Positions 22,526-32,108 of a DNA stretch of 64,000 bases are shown in pieces. Within the stretch, counting starts at the first letter, position 1; the number at the start of each line of letters is the position of its first letter. The stretch comes from Isoetes taiwanensis (Eukaryota; Streptophyta; Lycopodiopsida; Isoetales; Isoetaceae). The position numbers were made by a program, and so were the translations under genes. The stretch covers positions 29,867,166-29,931,165 of the forward strand of contig JAJEKV010000003.1 in NCBI GenBank assembly GCA_021234155.1, in the 5' to 3' direction. The notes beneath the pieces are model-generated. The model was not told the origin of the DNA, searched no databases, and saw only the letters and a list, made by a program, of their open reading frames with translations.

Positions 22526-25500
22526 ATGATCCACGGTGCTTTCGCTCACACTAGGATCGCGGCCGCTTATTCACGACCTCTTGTTTGGAGGATGGCTGAT
22601 GTAATTCCATTTGTACCAGATTCCGCCGGGGAAAAAGGTGGCGGAAGGAAGAGTCCACAATTTCGAGCCCATCACAATTATTTGTCCCGAGGGTATGGTT
22701 GTCGTTTCAATTGTGAATGTTCGATGGACAATTCACGCTACCAATTCCCCGAATTGGAAATAGAAAGAATGGGTGAAGTCGTGGGGACTTTTGTGTTGTG
22801 GTACAAGAAGGACATTGTTGCTCCACTAGATAGACATGAGGAAGCTTTGCACCCCACCAGTCGATAAAAAGGATAGACCGGGGGTGACGAGGGAATGAGG
22901 GGTTAGCCACTAATGAGACGAATCATGTGCAAGGGCTTTCTAGAGATGAGTTAGTTGAGAAGGCGTGCACACTCATGCATGAATGCTGCTACATGGCTTA
23001 TGCCTATGGTGTTATCGTTTTTGCCGATCCAAACCATGCTGTGTCTGACGTGAAGTTAGGGGAAGGCTCGATAGCTGCTACTATCATGAACATTTTTCCA
23101 ATGCCTGAAAAGATCTCTATGCGCTGCCAGGCCTGTGCAGAAATGCCCCAACTGCATGACCTTGTGAGATGGCCCATAGCCCTCGTGGCTCGTTGATAAC
23201 ATTCCGCTTTCTACTCTTGTGGTTGCGGTGAAGGAGAAGGATGTGGAGAATGAACCTTACTCCATTAGACCCGAAATTGGCATCACCAAAAAGAGACCTT
23301 TACAAAGATGGTCAATCGGAGACCCGAGAACACCCAAAGCCGCGGACTAAATGTGAAAGAAAAACTAGTGCCGAGGCTATTCCGCACTTCGTGTCATCAC
23401 CGTCTTTGCATGAAACGATCTTTTGTGCAAATTTTACATCCCAGGAGATAGCTTGCATGAGAACCTTTTACTGGAACATGAAGTCCTCGGAGCGCACAAC
23501 TTTTGCATATAACATGCTAGATCTTTGCTCTGAAAATGGTGTAGTCCGCAAACTGATGTTGAATAACAAACAGGTGTGCGTGAAAGCATGGCATAAAGCC
23601 TATGGCATTCCCATTTCCACTTTTTACAAGTGGAAGAAGCTCTTCAATGACGGCCACAGAATTGCTGAGCACGGAAATACTGGGTCTAAGAAGCCAAGGT
23701 CTCATACTTTGGCTGGCAATGCTGTGCTATCCATGTTCATAGATGAAAACGCAGAGACGATGCCACACCGCTCGAAAATTACGAGCGAGGGTCACAGACA
23801 AAATGTTAAGAGGCTACCTTCAGTCTTGACTAAGAAGGATATACACCAAGAAGTAGATATTTCCGTTACAGAGATGACAGGCAAGCATATTTCTCCTTCG
23901 TCATTTCTGTCTGCTTGGAAAGAGAATCATTCAGAGGTAGCAATAGCTAAGAGGATAGCATTTTCCAAGTGTAACACCTGTATTGTCATAAAGGAAAAGC
24001 TTGCTAAGACCAGAGATCCAAACGAAAGAAGGGTACTTGCAATAGAGAGAAAATCACATATGACGGCCCAGATTTCATGCGAGAGCCTTTACCGGTCCCG
24101 GAGAGCTTTGTCGATAGATCTCCCGAGCACGCTTTTAACCATTATACATGATAAGATGGATCAGAATAAGACCATGGTCCCTCGCCCTAGAGAAGCTAGC
24201 AAAGTCTCGTATGGAGGGGTGAACGACTGAAGGTCAGTGTTACAGGTGCTCTCATGCACGGCCATGGTATAGGTGCCTTGGGCCACTTCTCACTGGACCT
24301 CTGGCCTGATGATTCTAATTTTCATGTGGGATCCTTGAATCATACCTTGAAGACACTGGAGAATAAATCTGAGGATAATTGGGGGCCATTTGAGAGATAC
24401 CGATCGTCCCGAAAAGCAAACCGGTGCGGCAATTTTAAACACAGATAACCTTAGGACAAAAATGATGAATGGCAGTAGAAATGATTTTATGCCTCCTATC
24501 AAAGGCCCCATGGTAGCAAACAAGTTGCCTAGGAGGCTTTACTTGCAGCTAGATAATTGCTCAGGTCAGAATAAGAATAGATATCTTTTCTCTTACTTGT
24601 CATACTTGGTTTGGTTAGGTGTATTTGATCAAGTGCAGCTGGGATTCATGATGGTTGGACACACCCACGATGACATAGATGCCCTATTTGGAAACTACTC
24701 TACTCTAATGAGAAGATCAGATGCATTGACTATTCCGGAGCTTATGCAACTCTTCAGGCAGTGTAGTTCAAAGGCTCCTTCACCTTACCTTGTGACAGAG
24801 GTTCCTGATTGGAAGGAATTCGTGAAAGGATTTATCCCTGATAAGAAGGACCGTTTATGTGGTCACTTGGAACCTCTACTCTTCAAGTTTTGCATGAAGG
24901 ATGGATGGCCACTAATGTTCTACAAGATGAGGCCGTGGCATAGGGAGTGGCTCCCCTGAAAGGGAATCGAGAATGTGGAAGGAGGATGCCCAAGGTTTAC
25001 CTATGATTCCGAGAGGGTCACCTAAGGTCCTGCAGCCATATGGGAGCTTGAAAGATATAGGTGCATTAAGAGCTTCTATTGCCAAGTACATGATGCACTG
25101 GGCAGCTATTTCTAGAGCTGGCGATAAGTCATGGTCCAACACATATATGAATGAAGTTATTGACTACTGGGTCCACCTTCTTGCTGCGAAAGTGTTTGGT
25201 GACGTGCGGCCCTAGAGAGTCATTCAGATTTCTGGCCCAGCACCAGGCAAAGTGCATTGGAAGAACCCGAAAGAGTGTTTGTGGATGAGCACATTGAAGC
25301 ATCTCATTACGTTGGGCCTTTCTCGGGTAGACCCAAGAACCCAGTTGAAATATTCGACCCCTACCAAGATGTCAAGAAGGGAATGCTCTTGCTAATCAGA
25401 CCACATGATAACTGCCCGACATGGATGGCTTTTGCCGAAGAGGACCCAGTAGAGGACCCTAATCTCCCACATTATGAAGAGGTGTTTGTCTCTTGGTTTG

Positions 25501-25730
25501 AACCTGCTGCCAGAAAGGGAACCTCATATGCAATGCAGTATAGGGATTGTTGGAGCAAGAATTGGAGACCCAATCCTAATGACCCGCCACGCTACCAACC
25601 TTTGAAAACAATAGACTATGGTTGGGCCGTAGAGACCAGGCCATTGTCGATGGTGATCCCCAAAGAGTGTTCGGGCTCGTTGCAAGAATTAGTGGCTAAA
25701 GAAGCTAAGGACGATGATGAGAACTCTTGA
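22526..25730 (+). pseudogene. DUF7869-type transposase-like gene, copy B
   Basis: Plus-strand segments: 22526-22867 (N-terminal, unrecognised); 22927-23196 with GVIVFADPNHAVSDVKLGEG and a CQAC pair; 23241-24230, where KAWHKAYGIPISTFYKWKKL looks like a helix-turn-helix, followed by FSKCNTCI and IIHDKMDQNKTMVPRPR; 24390-24959 with LYLQLDNCSGQNKNRYL and VGHTHDDIDALFGNYS; 24973-25215; and 25257-25730 with VFVSWFEPAARKG, the C-terminal small domain also found in copy A. The Asp in HDKMDQ, the Asp in LDNC and the Asp residues of HDDID form a spaced set compatible with a DDE/D RNase-H fold (inference). Frameshifts near 24230, 24390, 24955 and 25215 break it, so this copy is probably inactive unless some breaks are introns. 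Confidence 0.7.
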
Positions 25731-25869
25731 GGTATGCAATGCTCTTTTACATAATTACTATATCATTCATAACATGAAAGTTACAATAGACTAGTTATTA
25801 TTTGTTACGCTCTGCATTTTCCATCTCAACACAAGAGCTCTTACACTATACAATGCTAAACAGTGTGAT
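25731..25869. other. 3' flank of DUF7869 copy B
   Basis: Short AT-rich spacer; nothing else seen. Confidence 0.3.
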
Positions 25870-26090
25870 TCATTCATCTTCGTGATCCGTAGTAGTGATC
25901 CCCGATATCTCATAGCTCATTCGGGCCGTAAGCCAAATCAGATGGATCATTACACGAAATTGACGCAGGGCAACGAATCTCGGCCGAGCTTTTTTTCTTC
26001 GCGGTAGGGATCAAGAAGAAGATGCCCGCTAGGCAACCAACAAGATCGAGTGGCTCATTGAGCACTTGATCGCCTCGATGTGGTGAATTG
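25870..26090 (-). pseudogene. Small-protein family member s1 (broken)
   Basis: The minus strand reads HIEAIKCSMSHSIL, then two in-frame stops, then FRVMIHLIWLTARMSYEISG and ITTTDHEDE before a stop at 25870. The start and end align with s2 (26484-26729: HIRSFKCYLSYNDL and FRVKVHISWLPRSEIYELNG, ITSFDVDDE). The flanking DNA is also duplicated at a spacing of about 614 bp, so s1 and s2 are tandem duplicates and s1 has decayed. Function unknown. Confidence 0.6.
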
Positions 26091-26270
26091 ATGAAGGCAA
26101 ATAATCCATGTGAGAGGAATGAACTTTAGCCCCGGTGAGAAGCTTTTATAGTGAGGTAGAATTATTGAGGTGAATTATTGGGGTAGACTTCGCCCATTAT
26201 TGCTCGTGTGTATAAGACCGTTGTATAAATACAAGTATAATACATCTTTCGTATGGATATATGTATGCGT
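26091..26270. repeat. Duplicated flank of s1, paired with 26730-26890
   Basis: A segment around GTGAATTATTGGGGTAGACT, GGCCATTATTG/GCCCATTATTG and TACAAGTATAA occurs next to both s1 and s2 at the same spacing (about 614 bp apart). This marks one ancestral duplication that includes the small gene and its 5' flank. Confidence 0.65.
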
Positions 26271-26483
26271 ACTAATATCGTATGTTTCAAAACATGTTTG
26301 CTTGACGAATTTAGCTATGATTGAATTCAATGACAAATGCGTAATAAGTGGAGGTGGGATAGCACATCGTTACAATATACTCAGTTAAGATACGTGATAT
26401 TACATCCTTAATCAGAATGCTATTACATCCTTACTTAGTTATTATGTACCCATGTCATTATTACATTATTAGCAGGTGCAGAT

Positions 26484-26729
26484 TCACTCGTCATCAACAT
26501 CAAAGCTCGTGATGCCATTCAGCTCATAGATCTCCGATCGGGGAAGCCAAGAAATATGGACTTTAACGCGAAAGTGAGCTTCCCCGCAAGCACTAGCGTG
26601 TCCATCAGCTTTAGATAAGAGCCATGGATCAAGCTTAACGCTACTTCTAGCGCATTCGCCCAGATCGTTGTAGCTCAAGTAACACTTGAAAGAGCGGATG
26701 TGCTCTGGACGAGGCATCGAGGAAGCCAT
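26484..26729 (-). CDS. Small protein of unknown function, family member s2
   Basis: An intact 81-codon frame. It shares with s3 (27544-27789, opposite strand) and the broken s1 a pattern P-x-P-E-x-I, then C-x-x-S-x-x-D-L, an internal W-L, and a final H-[FV]-x-V-x-I-x-W-[LI]-P. No signal peptide or membrane span is seen. Conservation at protein level across three copies argues that it was once a real coding sequence. It sits 750 bp beyond DUF7869 copy B, so it may be an accessory gene of the same mobile element (inference). I do not recognise the family. Confidence 0.5.
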   Translation of the reverse strand: MASSMPRPEHIRSFKCYLSYNDLGECARSSVKLDPWLLSKADGHASACGEAHFRVKVHISWLPRSEIYELNGITSFDVDDE

Positions 26730-26890
26730 GGAAGATGAATGGCCTCTACGCCCTCGTGAAGCCGTTCTTATAGTGAAGTAAAATTATTGATGTGAATTAT
26801 TGGCGTACAATGTAGGGCCATTATTGAGCTTATACGAGTGTCATGTACACGTACAAGTATAACACAAAATTTGTATGTATATGTGTATGT

Positions 26891-27417
26891 TAATTACCTC
26901 ATGTTTGTTGGGGTCGAGTACTAGGTGAAAGTATTCGTGCTTGAGCAAATAAGGTGTGCTCAAAATTCTCAAAATTGCGTTATTTTATCCAATTAATGAA
27001 ATCATGCTTTAATTATTGAACCTGCACCACAAATATTTCTTTTTATTTCGCGGCTATATATTTTTTTACTTCTCGTGCCGAGCGCGGGTATCTATATATA
27101 ATGCATTAAGCCATTTCTAGAGTGGATGTTTTGAGACTCTAGTTACTATACATATAAATTTTCTTAATTAGAGCTTATTACAGTCTATTTTCTGTACATA
27201 TCAGGTTATAAAATTATATATCTCGTGTCCGATGCGAGTTGGACTGCATACTTAAAGGAAAAGCTCGCATCTTGATATCTAATTATATGTAAATATGTTT
27301 ACTGTTTATATTAGATTTTGTTAATTACCACATGAAAAATACTACCACAGAATACATACATGTGGGTACATTGTACTCAATAATGCAGCTACTAATTGGT
27401 ATAATATACATGCGCAC
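26891..27417. other. AT-rich spacer between s2 and s3
   Basis: No gene seen. Two CG-bearing islands in AT-rich DNA, near 27075 (CTCGTGCCGAGCGCGGGTAT) and 27222 (CTCGTGTCCGATGCGAGTTG), resemble each other and may be copies of one motif. Confidence 0.3.
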
Positions 27418-27537
27418 ATTCTCCATGGCATAAATAGCAACACAAGGTCTGCTTTGCAGACAACCCCTTCTTTGGCATTTAAATTCTCCATGGCATAAAT
27501 AGCAACACAAGGTCTGCTTTGCAGACAACCCCTTCTT
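27418..27537 (+). repeat. Tandem duplication, period 65 bp
   Basis: A 54-bp segment beginning ATTCTCCATGGCATAAATAG is present at 27418-27472 and again at 27483-27537, separated by about 10 bp. The copies are essentially identical. Confidence 0.9.
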
Positions 27538-27543
27538 GGTCTC

Positions 27544-27789
27544 TTGATGGCAAGATTGGGAAAGGCATGGTTGGGATATTGGCTTCCTAATCCTGAAAAT
27601 ATTGACTCCATCACATGCCAGATGAGTCATGATGACCTGGCTAGAGCTCGACAGATGGGGTTTATGCTGGAGGATTGGCTTACTATGGTCGTCATAAATT
27701 CTAGAAGGCATTCTTCTGATCTCTATCATGTTGTGATCTTCCTGGAGTGGATTCCTGAGCGCGTGGGAGATATAAAATCGAGAGGATAG
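27544..27789 (+). CDS. Small protein of unknown function, family member s3
   Basis: An intact frame of about 81 codons on the plus strand. From residue 15 it reads PNPENIDSITCQMSHDDLAR, EDWLTMVV, then YHVVIFLEWIPERVGDI, aligning with s2 on the opposite strand. The first 14 residues have no counterpart in s2, so translation may begin elsewhere. Divergence from s2 at DNA level together with retained protein pattern suggests past selection. Confidence 0.5.
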   Translation: MMARLGKAWLGYWLPNPENIDSITCQMSHDDLARARQMGFMLEDWLTMVVINSRRHSSDLYHVVIFLEWIPERVGDIKSRG

Positions 27790-28810
27790 GAGGGCCTCTT
27801 GCTCATGATAAATAATACTGCTTCTGCATGACTTCCATTGCAATGATATTTTATTACTATATGCAATATATGTTTATTTTGTTCCTTGAGTATTGTATTA
27901 CTACCTTGAAACAAGATCTAGTTATGCATGTGTATATTATTGGAAAGGCAGTGCATTAATGTATTCATGTCAGTGCAGAAATATAGTAAACTATTCTATG
28001 TATTGAAATGCTATAATAGATGCAAATGGATTGAATCATTGGATGCATACATACCTCTCTAAGAAGTTTTGTTGGCCAAACTAAGAAATTATCCACTGAT
28101 TCACGCAATGTCTCGGCTCTTGCATGTATTCTTGATAGGGCATGAGTTGCAACAAAATAATCTGTAACTTTAATTCAAATGTAACCAAGATCCAGGGGCA
28201 CTCCATGGCATGCTGTAGTCGGCTCTATATTATCAACAATCCTCCTGCCAATAAATCTTTGCTATTTTCTGCTAACAAGCAACATGCTTCTCCAATTTGC
28301 AATCTCGGCCATTATTTTTGCCTAAAGAACTCCGCCATAGTCACACTGCCATGCTCTGACGCACAAAAATGCCACGAACTCTAGTTTCCACAAAAAGAAA
28401 GATCTACAAGAACGAAAAAATCGAAACACATTAGAAAATTCAAAACCCATTTATTGGCATTAGCAAATACCATTTTCGTATACGAATACCTCCCTAAACC
28501 ATGCAAAACCATATATAAGTCCTATATCCGGCGCTCGGCGCCCAGCGCCCAGCGCCCATGGCCCAGCCTTGAAACTTTGATTGAGCATAACTCCACAACC
28601 CGATCTTCACTCAGGCCGTGCCGCATATCAAATTGAAGGTATTTGCGCCCTCTATCTTCTGCAACAAATTTCAGGTCAATCAGAGCCATATTTCGCGAGT
28701 TATAAGCATTTTAGTGGGGCGGGGTTGCAGCATGACCGGATTGGGGGTTTTCTTGGCAGCCTGAACGGATTGCTTTGGGGTTGTGGCAGCATCAACGGAT
28801 TGCTTCAGCG
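27790..28810. other. Intergenic, 5' flank of retroposon copy 1
   Basis: No gene was recognised. From 28520 the sequence becomes GC-rich, with short GGCGCTC/GGCGCCC repeats (28529-28560) that lead into the retroposon body. Confidence 0.35.
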
Positions 28811-29600
28811 CCTGAGGGTGCCTGGGCGCCTGCCTGAGCCTCTCCTGGCAGTGATGGATGGCGCCTAGGCCCCGGCGAAGATGGATGGCGCTCGAGGCGG
28901 ACCTCGGTGCTGAGCACCGGTGCATGCACAGGCGAGGCGCTGCGAGAGCATGCTTGTGGCTGGAGCACCACGATGGAGCAGGGTGCTGGCGCTTGGCGCG
29001 GGGGCTGGAGGATGCACCTCCTCCGGCGACTTCTCGGCGTTTTCCACGGCCCTTCTTCCACGGCGCTGGACTTGGCGCTTGGGCTTGTGGATCGTTGGTT
29101 TTCAGTTTCAGCGGTGCCCTCCACGGTCCACCGCCTTTACTGATCGTTGCTATGGGGGTTTTGGGACTCTACGTTTTAGGGGCAGCTCTTATGGTCTAGT
29201 GGTTTGATCGAAGTTACTCGAGTCGGCACCGGGATCTCTGCATCGGCATCTATTTGCCACGGTTTTAGTGAGAGGATGGAGGTTTAAGCTGCGTGCATGA
29301 GTCCGCACCCGGTACTTCGGCACCTAGGCGTGAAGAGGTTACGGTTGGGGCGTTTGTTGAAGTTACGTTTGTTGGAGGTATGCTTGTTGCTTTTTGCAGC
29401 AGCATAGCTTTTTGGATCTGTGGTCATCATGGCAACGGTTTTTCCCCAGTGGGGTTTTTTAATCCGGGCCATGGTGCTCACGGGCTTCGGCCCATGCAAT
29501 GTATTTTTGTTTTCTTTGTACTTGTGGTCGCATGTCCTTCGTGACGCTGCCTTTGTGGTGCGACGTAAAAATATACTTCCTTCCTTCCTTCCTTCCTTCC
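28811..29600 (+). mobile_element. Retroposon copy 1 with (CTTC)n tail
   Basis: The whole stretch reappears in reverse orientation at 49312-50075. Its 3' end is a (CTTC)n short tandem repeat directly after GCGACGTAAAAATATA (29576-29600), which resembles the repeat-type 3' tails left by target-primed reverse transcription. An internal TGGTCTAGTGG (29192-29202) matches the tRNA-type A box, with a weaker B-box-like ACTCGAGTC about 20 bp on. A SINE or SINE-like composite is therefore possible. The frames in its GC-rich half differ between copies and are not convincing genes. Confidence 0.6.
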
Positions 29601-30036
29601 ATTTCATAATTGCAGGAGATAACCAAGATTTGCATGCTATCATTAACATCATTAAGCACACGTTTGAAGTGCAAAGCCTCCTAAAATTCAAAAGTCCCAA
29701 TATTTATAACATGATTGTGAAATGATATTAGACGATGGTGTATACTTTGGAACGTTGCTCCCAACAATAGATTATCATGTATATAGAAATGCCTCTCCAC
29801 CATGAATTTTGGCGGGGAAGGCTGGCCAATGCGCAGTAGTGCAGAGGCTTGCCCGACTTGCTGAAATTTAAGATGGAGGGATTTTCGTGCAACATGAAGT
29901 CACAAATGTCGTAGATTCAGTGCCATGTGCCAGGCATCCAACGGCTATGTGATGTTCCACATATTTGTACAGTATACGTACAATTTAATGACAAGTCACC
30001 AAGATATTTAGGCCATTACAAAATAGACCAAAATGG
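29601..30036. other. Intergenic
   Basis: No gene or repeat recognised. Confidence 0.3.
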
Positions 30037-30119
30037 TTACACAACGAAAAAGGTGCTCACATCCCCCATAAAATCCTCCATTGAGGAACCGGGATACTTG
30101 AGAGCAATGGGTTATTTTT

Positions 30120-30500
30120 TTTGCAATGGGGAATTCTTGAACAAAAGGGGGGATTATTGAACAAAAAGGGTATATTCTAATGGAGGAATTAGTAGAAACA
30201 GGGGAGTGCAAATGCACATCGGGGTATTTTAAAAAAGGGGGATAAGGTCAAAAGGGTATTGCAAATGGATTGGGGTATTTTGAAGAAAAGGGGATTGTTT
30301 CAAAAAGGGAATTTGCGAATGGATTGGAGTATTTTCAAGAAAGGGGGATTGGTTGAATTTGTGAATAGATTGGGGAATTTTTAAATAAAAGGGGATTGAG
30401 TTAAAGGAAAATTACGAAAAAAAGACAGAGGATTGCAATACTAGAGTATTTTCAAACAAAGGGATAATGTCAAGAAAAAAGGGTATTTTCAATGAAAAGT
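30120..30500. repeat. Left subterminal zone with GGGGTATT/GGGGATT motifs
   Basis: Short blocks such as GGGGTATTTT, AAAAGGGGATTG and GCGAATGGATTGGAGTATTT recur every 25-40 bp with variation. The same motif family fills the right subterminal zone. Subterminal arrays of this kind are transposase-binding regions in CACTA elements (established for that group; inferred here). Confidence 0.6.
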
Positions 30501-30552
30501 AAATTTATGGTTGTATACTAGCTAAATATTCGCTCAAGTCAGTTTGCATTTT

Positions 30553-30713
30553 CGTAATGTCCGGGCAGAGGCTATTTCGCCTAATTACAGACCCAGATTA
30601 TCTCTGATAATGGCCTCCTCTCTTGGCCTCTATAAAATTGCAATGATTCTGAAGAAACCGTTGCCTGCTTTCGCTCCAGTAACCTAAAATAGCCTCTGCC
30701 TCGAAGCATTACG
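30553..30713. mobile_element. Small foldback element (MITE) 1
   Basis: The arms 30553-30588 and 30679-30713 are inverted copies (CGTAATG...GGGCAGAGGCTATTT). The left arm resembles the arms of the neighbouring element at 30720-30818, so the two appear to be siblings. Confidence 0.65.
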
Positions 30714-30719
30714 TTAGAG

Positions 30720-30818
30720 AATGTGCCAGGGCAGGCAATTTCGCCTGGCTCGGACCTTGGCTCGCCCTAACGGGCTCGCCAGGCCCTTACCAGGCGAAAT
30801 TGCCTGCCCTGGCACATT
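30720..30818. mobile_element. Small foldback element (MITE) 2, perfect 29-bp arms
   Basis: The left arm 30720-30748 (AATGTGCCAGGGCAGGCAAT, then TTCGCCTGG) is exactly complementary to 30790-30818, with a 41-bp GC-rich loop. It starts 6 bp after the sibling element ends. Confidence 0.85.
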
Positions 30819-30933
30819 ACCTATATCAAAATACTATCTACTTTCAAATGGTCATATATAAATGGTCGGATCATCTTAGAAGCCAGATTCTTACGTTCAA
30901 GAGTAGATTATGCATTGAGCTGTGATTTGCTAA

Positions 30934-31067
30934 GAGCCGGGCACGATGGCAACCCTCACCATCACGTAAAAAGGCAAGCCCTTTTACTCGCACCATCATC
31001 TGCCATCGCCGAAAGCACAAGGCAAAACAGGGCCCCTCTCCGGCGATGGTTGCATGTGAACCCAGCC
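30934..31067. mobile_element. Tourist-like MITE, copy 1
   Basis: It begins GAGCCGG and ends with the complement of GGCTGGGTTCACATGCA, with TAA on both sides (30931-30933 and 31068-31070). A second copy with the same TAA flanks lies at 45546-45687. A 3-bp TAA duplication and TIRs of this type are typical of PIF/Harbinger (Tourist) MITEs. Confidence 0.75.
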
Positions 31068-31400
31068 TAAGGTGGGTCAGAAATTTTTGTAGCTAAATCC
31101 AAAATAAAACAAATAACCAAGAATGTGTCACCTTGGATTATGATTATTACAAGGATTATGGCGTCACATTCAAGTTTTATTCCCCACCATTGATATGGCG
31201 AATATTCCTAGTATTGTGCCAGATCAATGGCCATTAGAATTTTGAGCAAAAAAGTGCATGCCACTGACAATGGTGTGAAACCAACGCATGGTTGAAGCAA
31301 TTAAAAAGAAAGATACTTGAAAACCATTGGCGCTCGCGAATTTGCCGGAGCCAGCAAAAACCTTCATTAAACCTCAGCCCTCACGAACCTCCTTGTAGAT

Positions 31401-31690
31401 TTGGCCGTGAAGGATTATTTTTCTAATCTGCTGCCTGCCCTTGTTCGGGCTTCCAAGACTGCAGAGCTTCTGAGAATCAGTCAGCGTTACAAGCCCATAA
31501 AGTATGCAGCAGATTCTGCGCTTGCACTCTTCGCAGAGGGCTCTGAAGCAGGAACTAATAAAACGCAGTGCAAAGATTTGTAAAGGATCAAGGTTAAGGA
31601 AAAGCCCGAGGCCACAGTTTCGAAAGGCAACATGCCCAAAAACCATTCTGCCTCGTTTTCTCAAACGCAGGCTAAGGAGCAGAGCCTTTG
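31401..31690 (+). pseudogene. Gene-like fragment inside the TIR element, family not recognised
   Basis: One plus-strand frame reads VKDYFSNLLPALVRASKTAE, then RISQRYKPIKYAADSALALF and AEGSEAG, a stop (31581-31583), and continues in the same frame to about 31689 (KVKEKPEATVSKG). The composition looks like a real plant protein rather than random DNA, but I cannot name it. A single stop in an otherwise open stretch suggests a captured host exon that has decayed (inference). Confidence 0.3.
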
Positions 31691-32108
31691 GTGAATCTGA
31701 GACAAAGAATAAGAAGAAAAAAGTGACAAGACTTCAGGGCGTAATTCCGGGAGGGAAGAAGATGGACATTCCCTTTCTGCTTTTCTGCTGCATGAGACTG
31801 CTGGCTATTTGGCTTTCTTGCAGCTGCAAGTTGAACCACTCGGCCCTCCATTAAACCTCAGCAAAAACTATGGCATGTCATACCATAGCTTCATGAAACC
31901 GCCGTCCTGCCATAGCGAACCCTATTCCGATTAGCTCTGTAAATAATAAGACATGAACCAAAGTAAAGAAACCAGCAACGAGAAAGCTTGTCTATATGAG
32001 CTACAACGGGATTTGAACCATAATCCTCTGCAGCTGCCATAGCCAGTCGCATTGCACGCCTCTGTCCTGCACGCTCCGCAAAATAGAAAGAAGCGTGTCC
32101 TTTTATCC

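Noticed and set aside
27325-27843. 172-codon minus-strand frame
   Set aside because: It runs through a tandem duplication and opposite to s3, which has family support; its repeats come from the 65-bp duplication.
28792-29207. Several open frames of 60-113 codons on both strands
   Set aside because: GC-rich retroposon sequence has few stop codons by chance; the second copy at 49.3-50.1 kb does not preserve any of the frames.
29192-29225. tRNA gene
   Set aside because: The A-box-like TGGTCTAGTGG is present, but no cloverleaf can be drawn and the B box is weak; kept only as a hint of a SINE.
30720-30818. Microsatellite, CRISPR-like or rho-independent terminator reading of hairpins
   Set aside because: Eukaryotic context; perfect arms with a loop are better explained as foldback transposons. 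No regularly spaced repeat-spacer array exists anywhere in the window.
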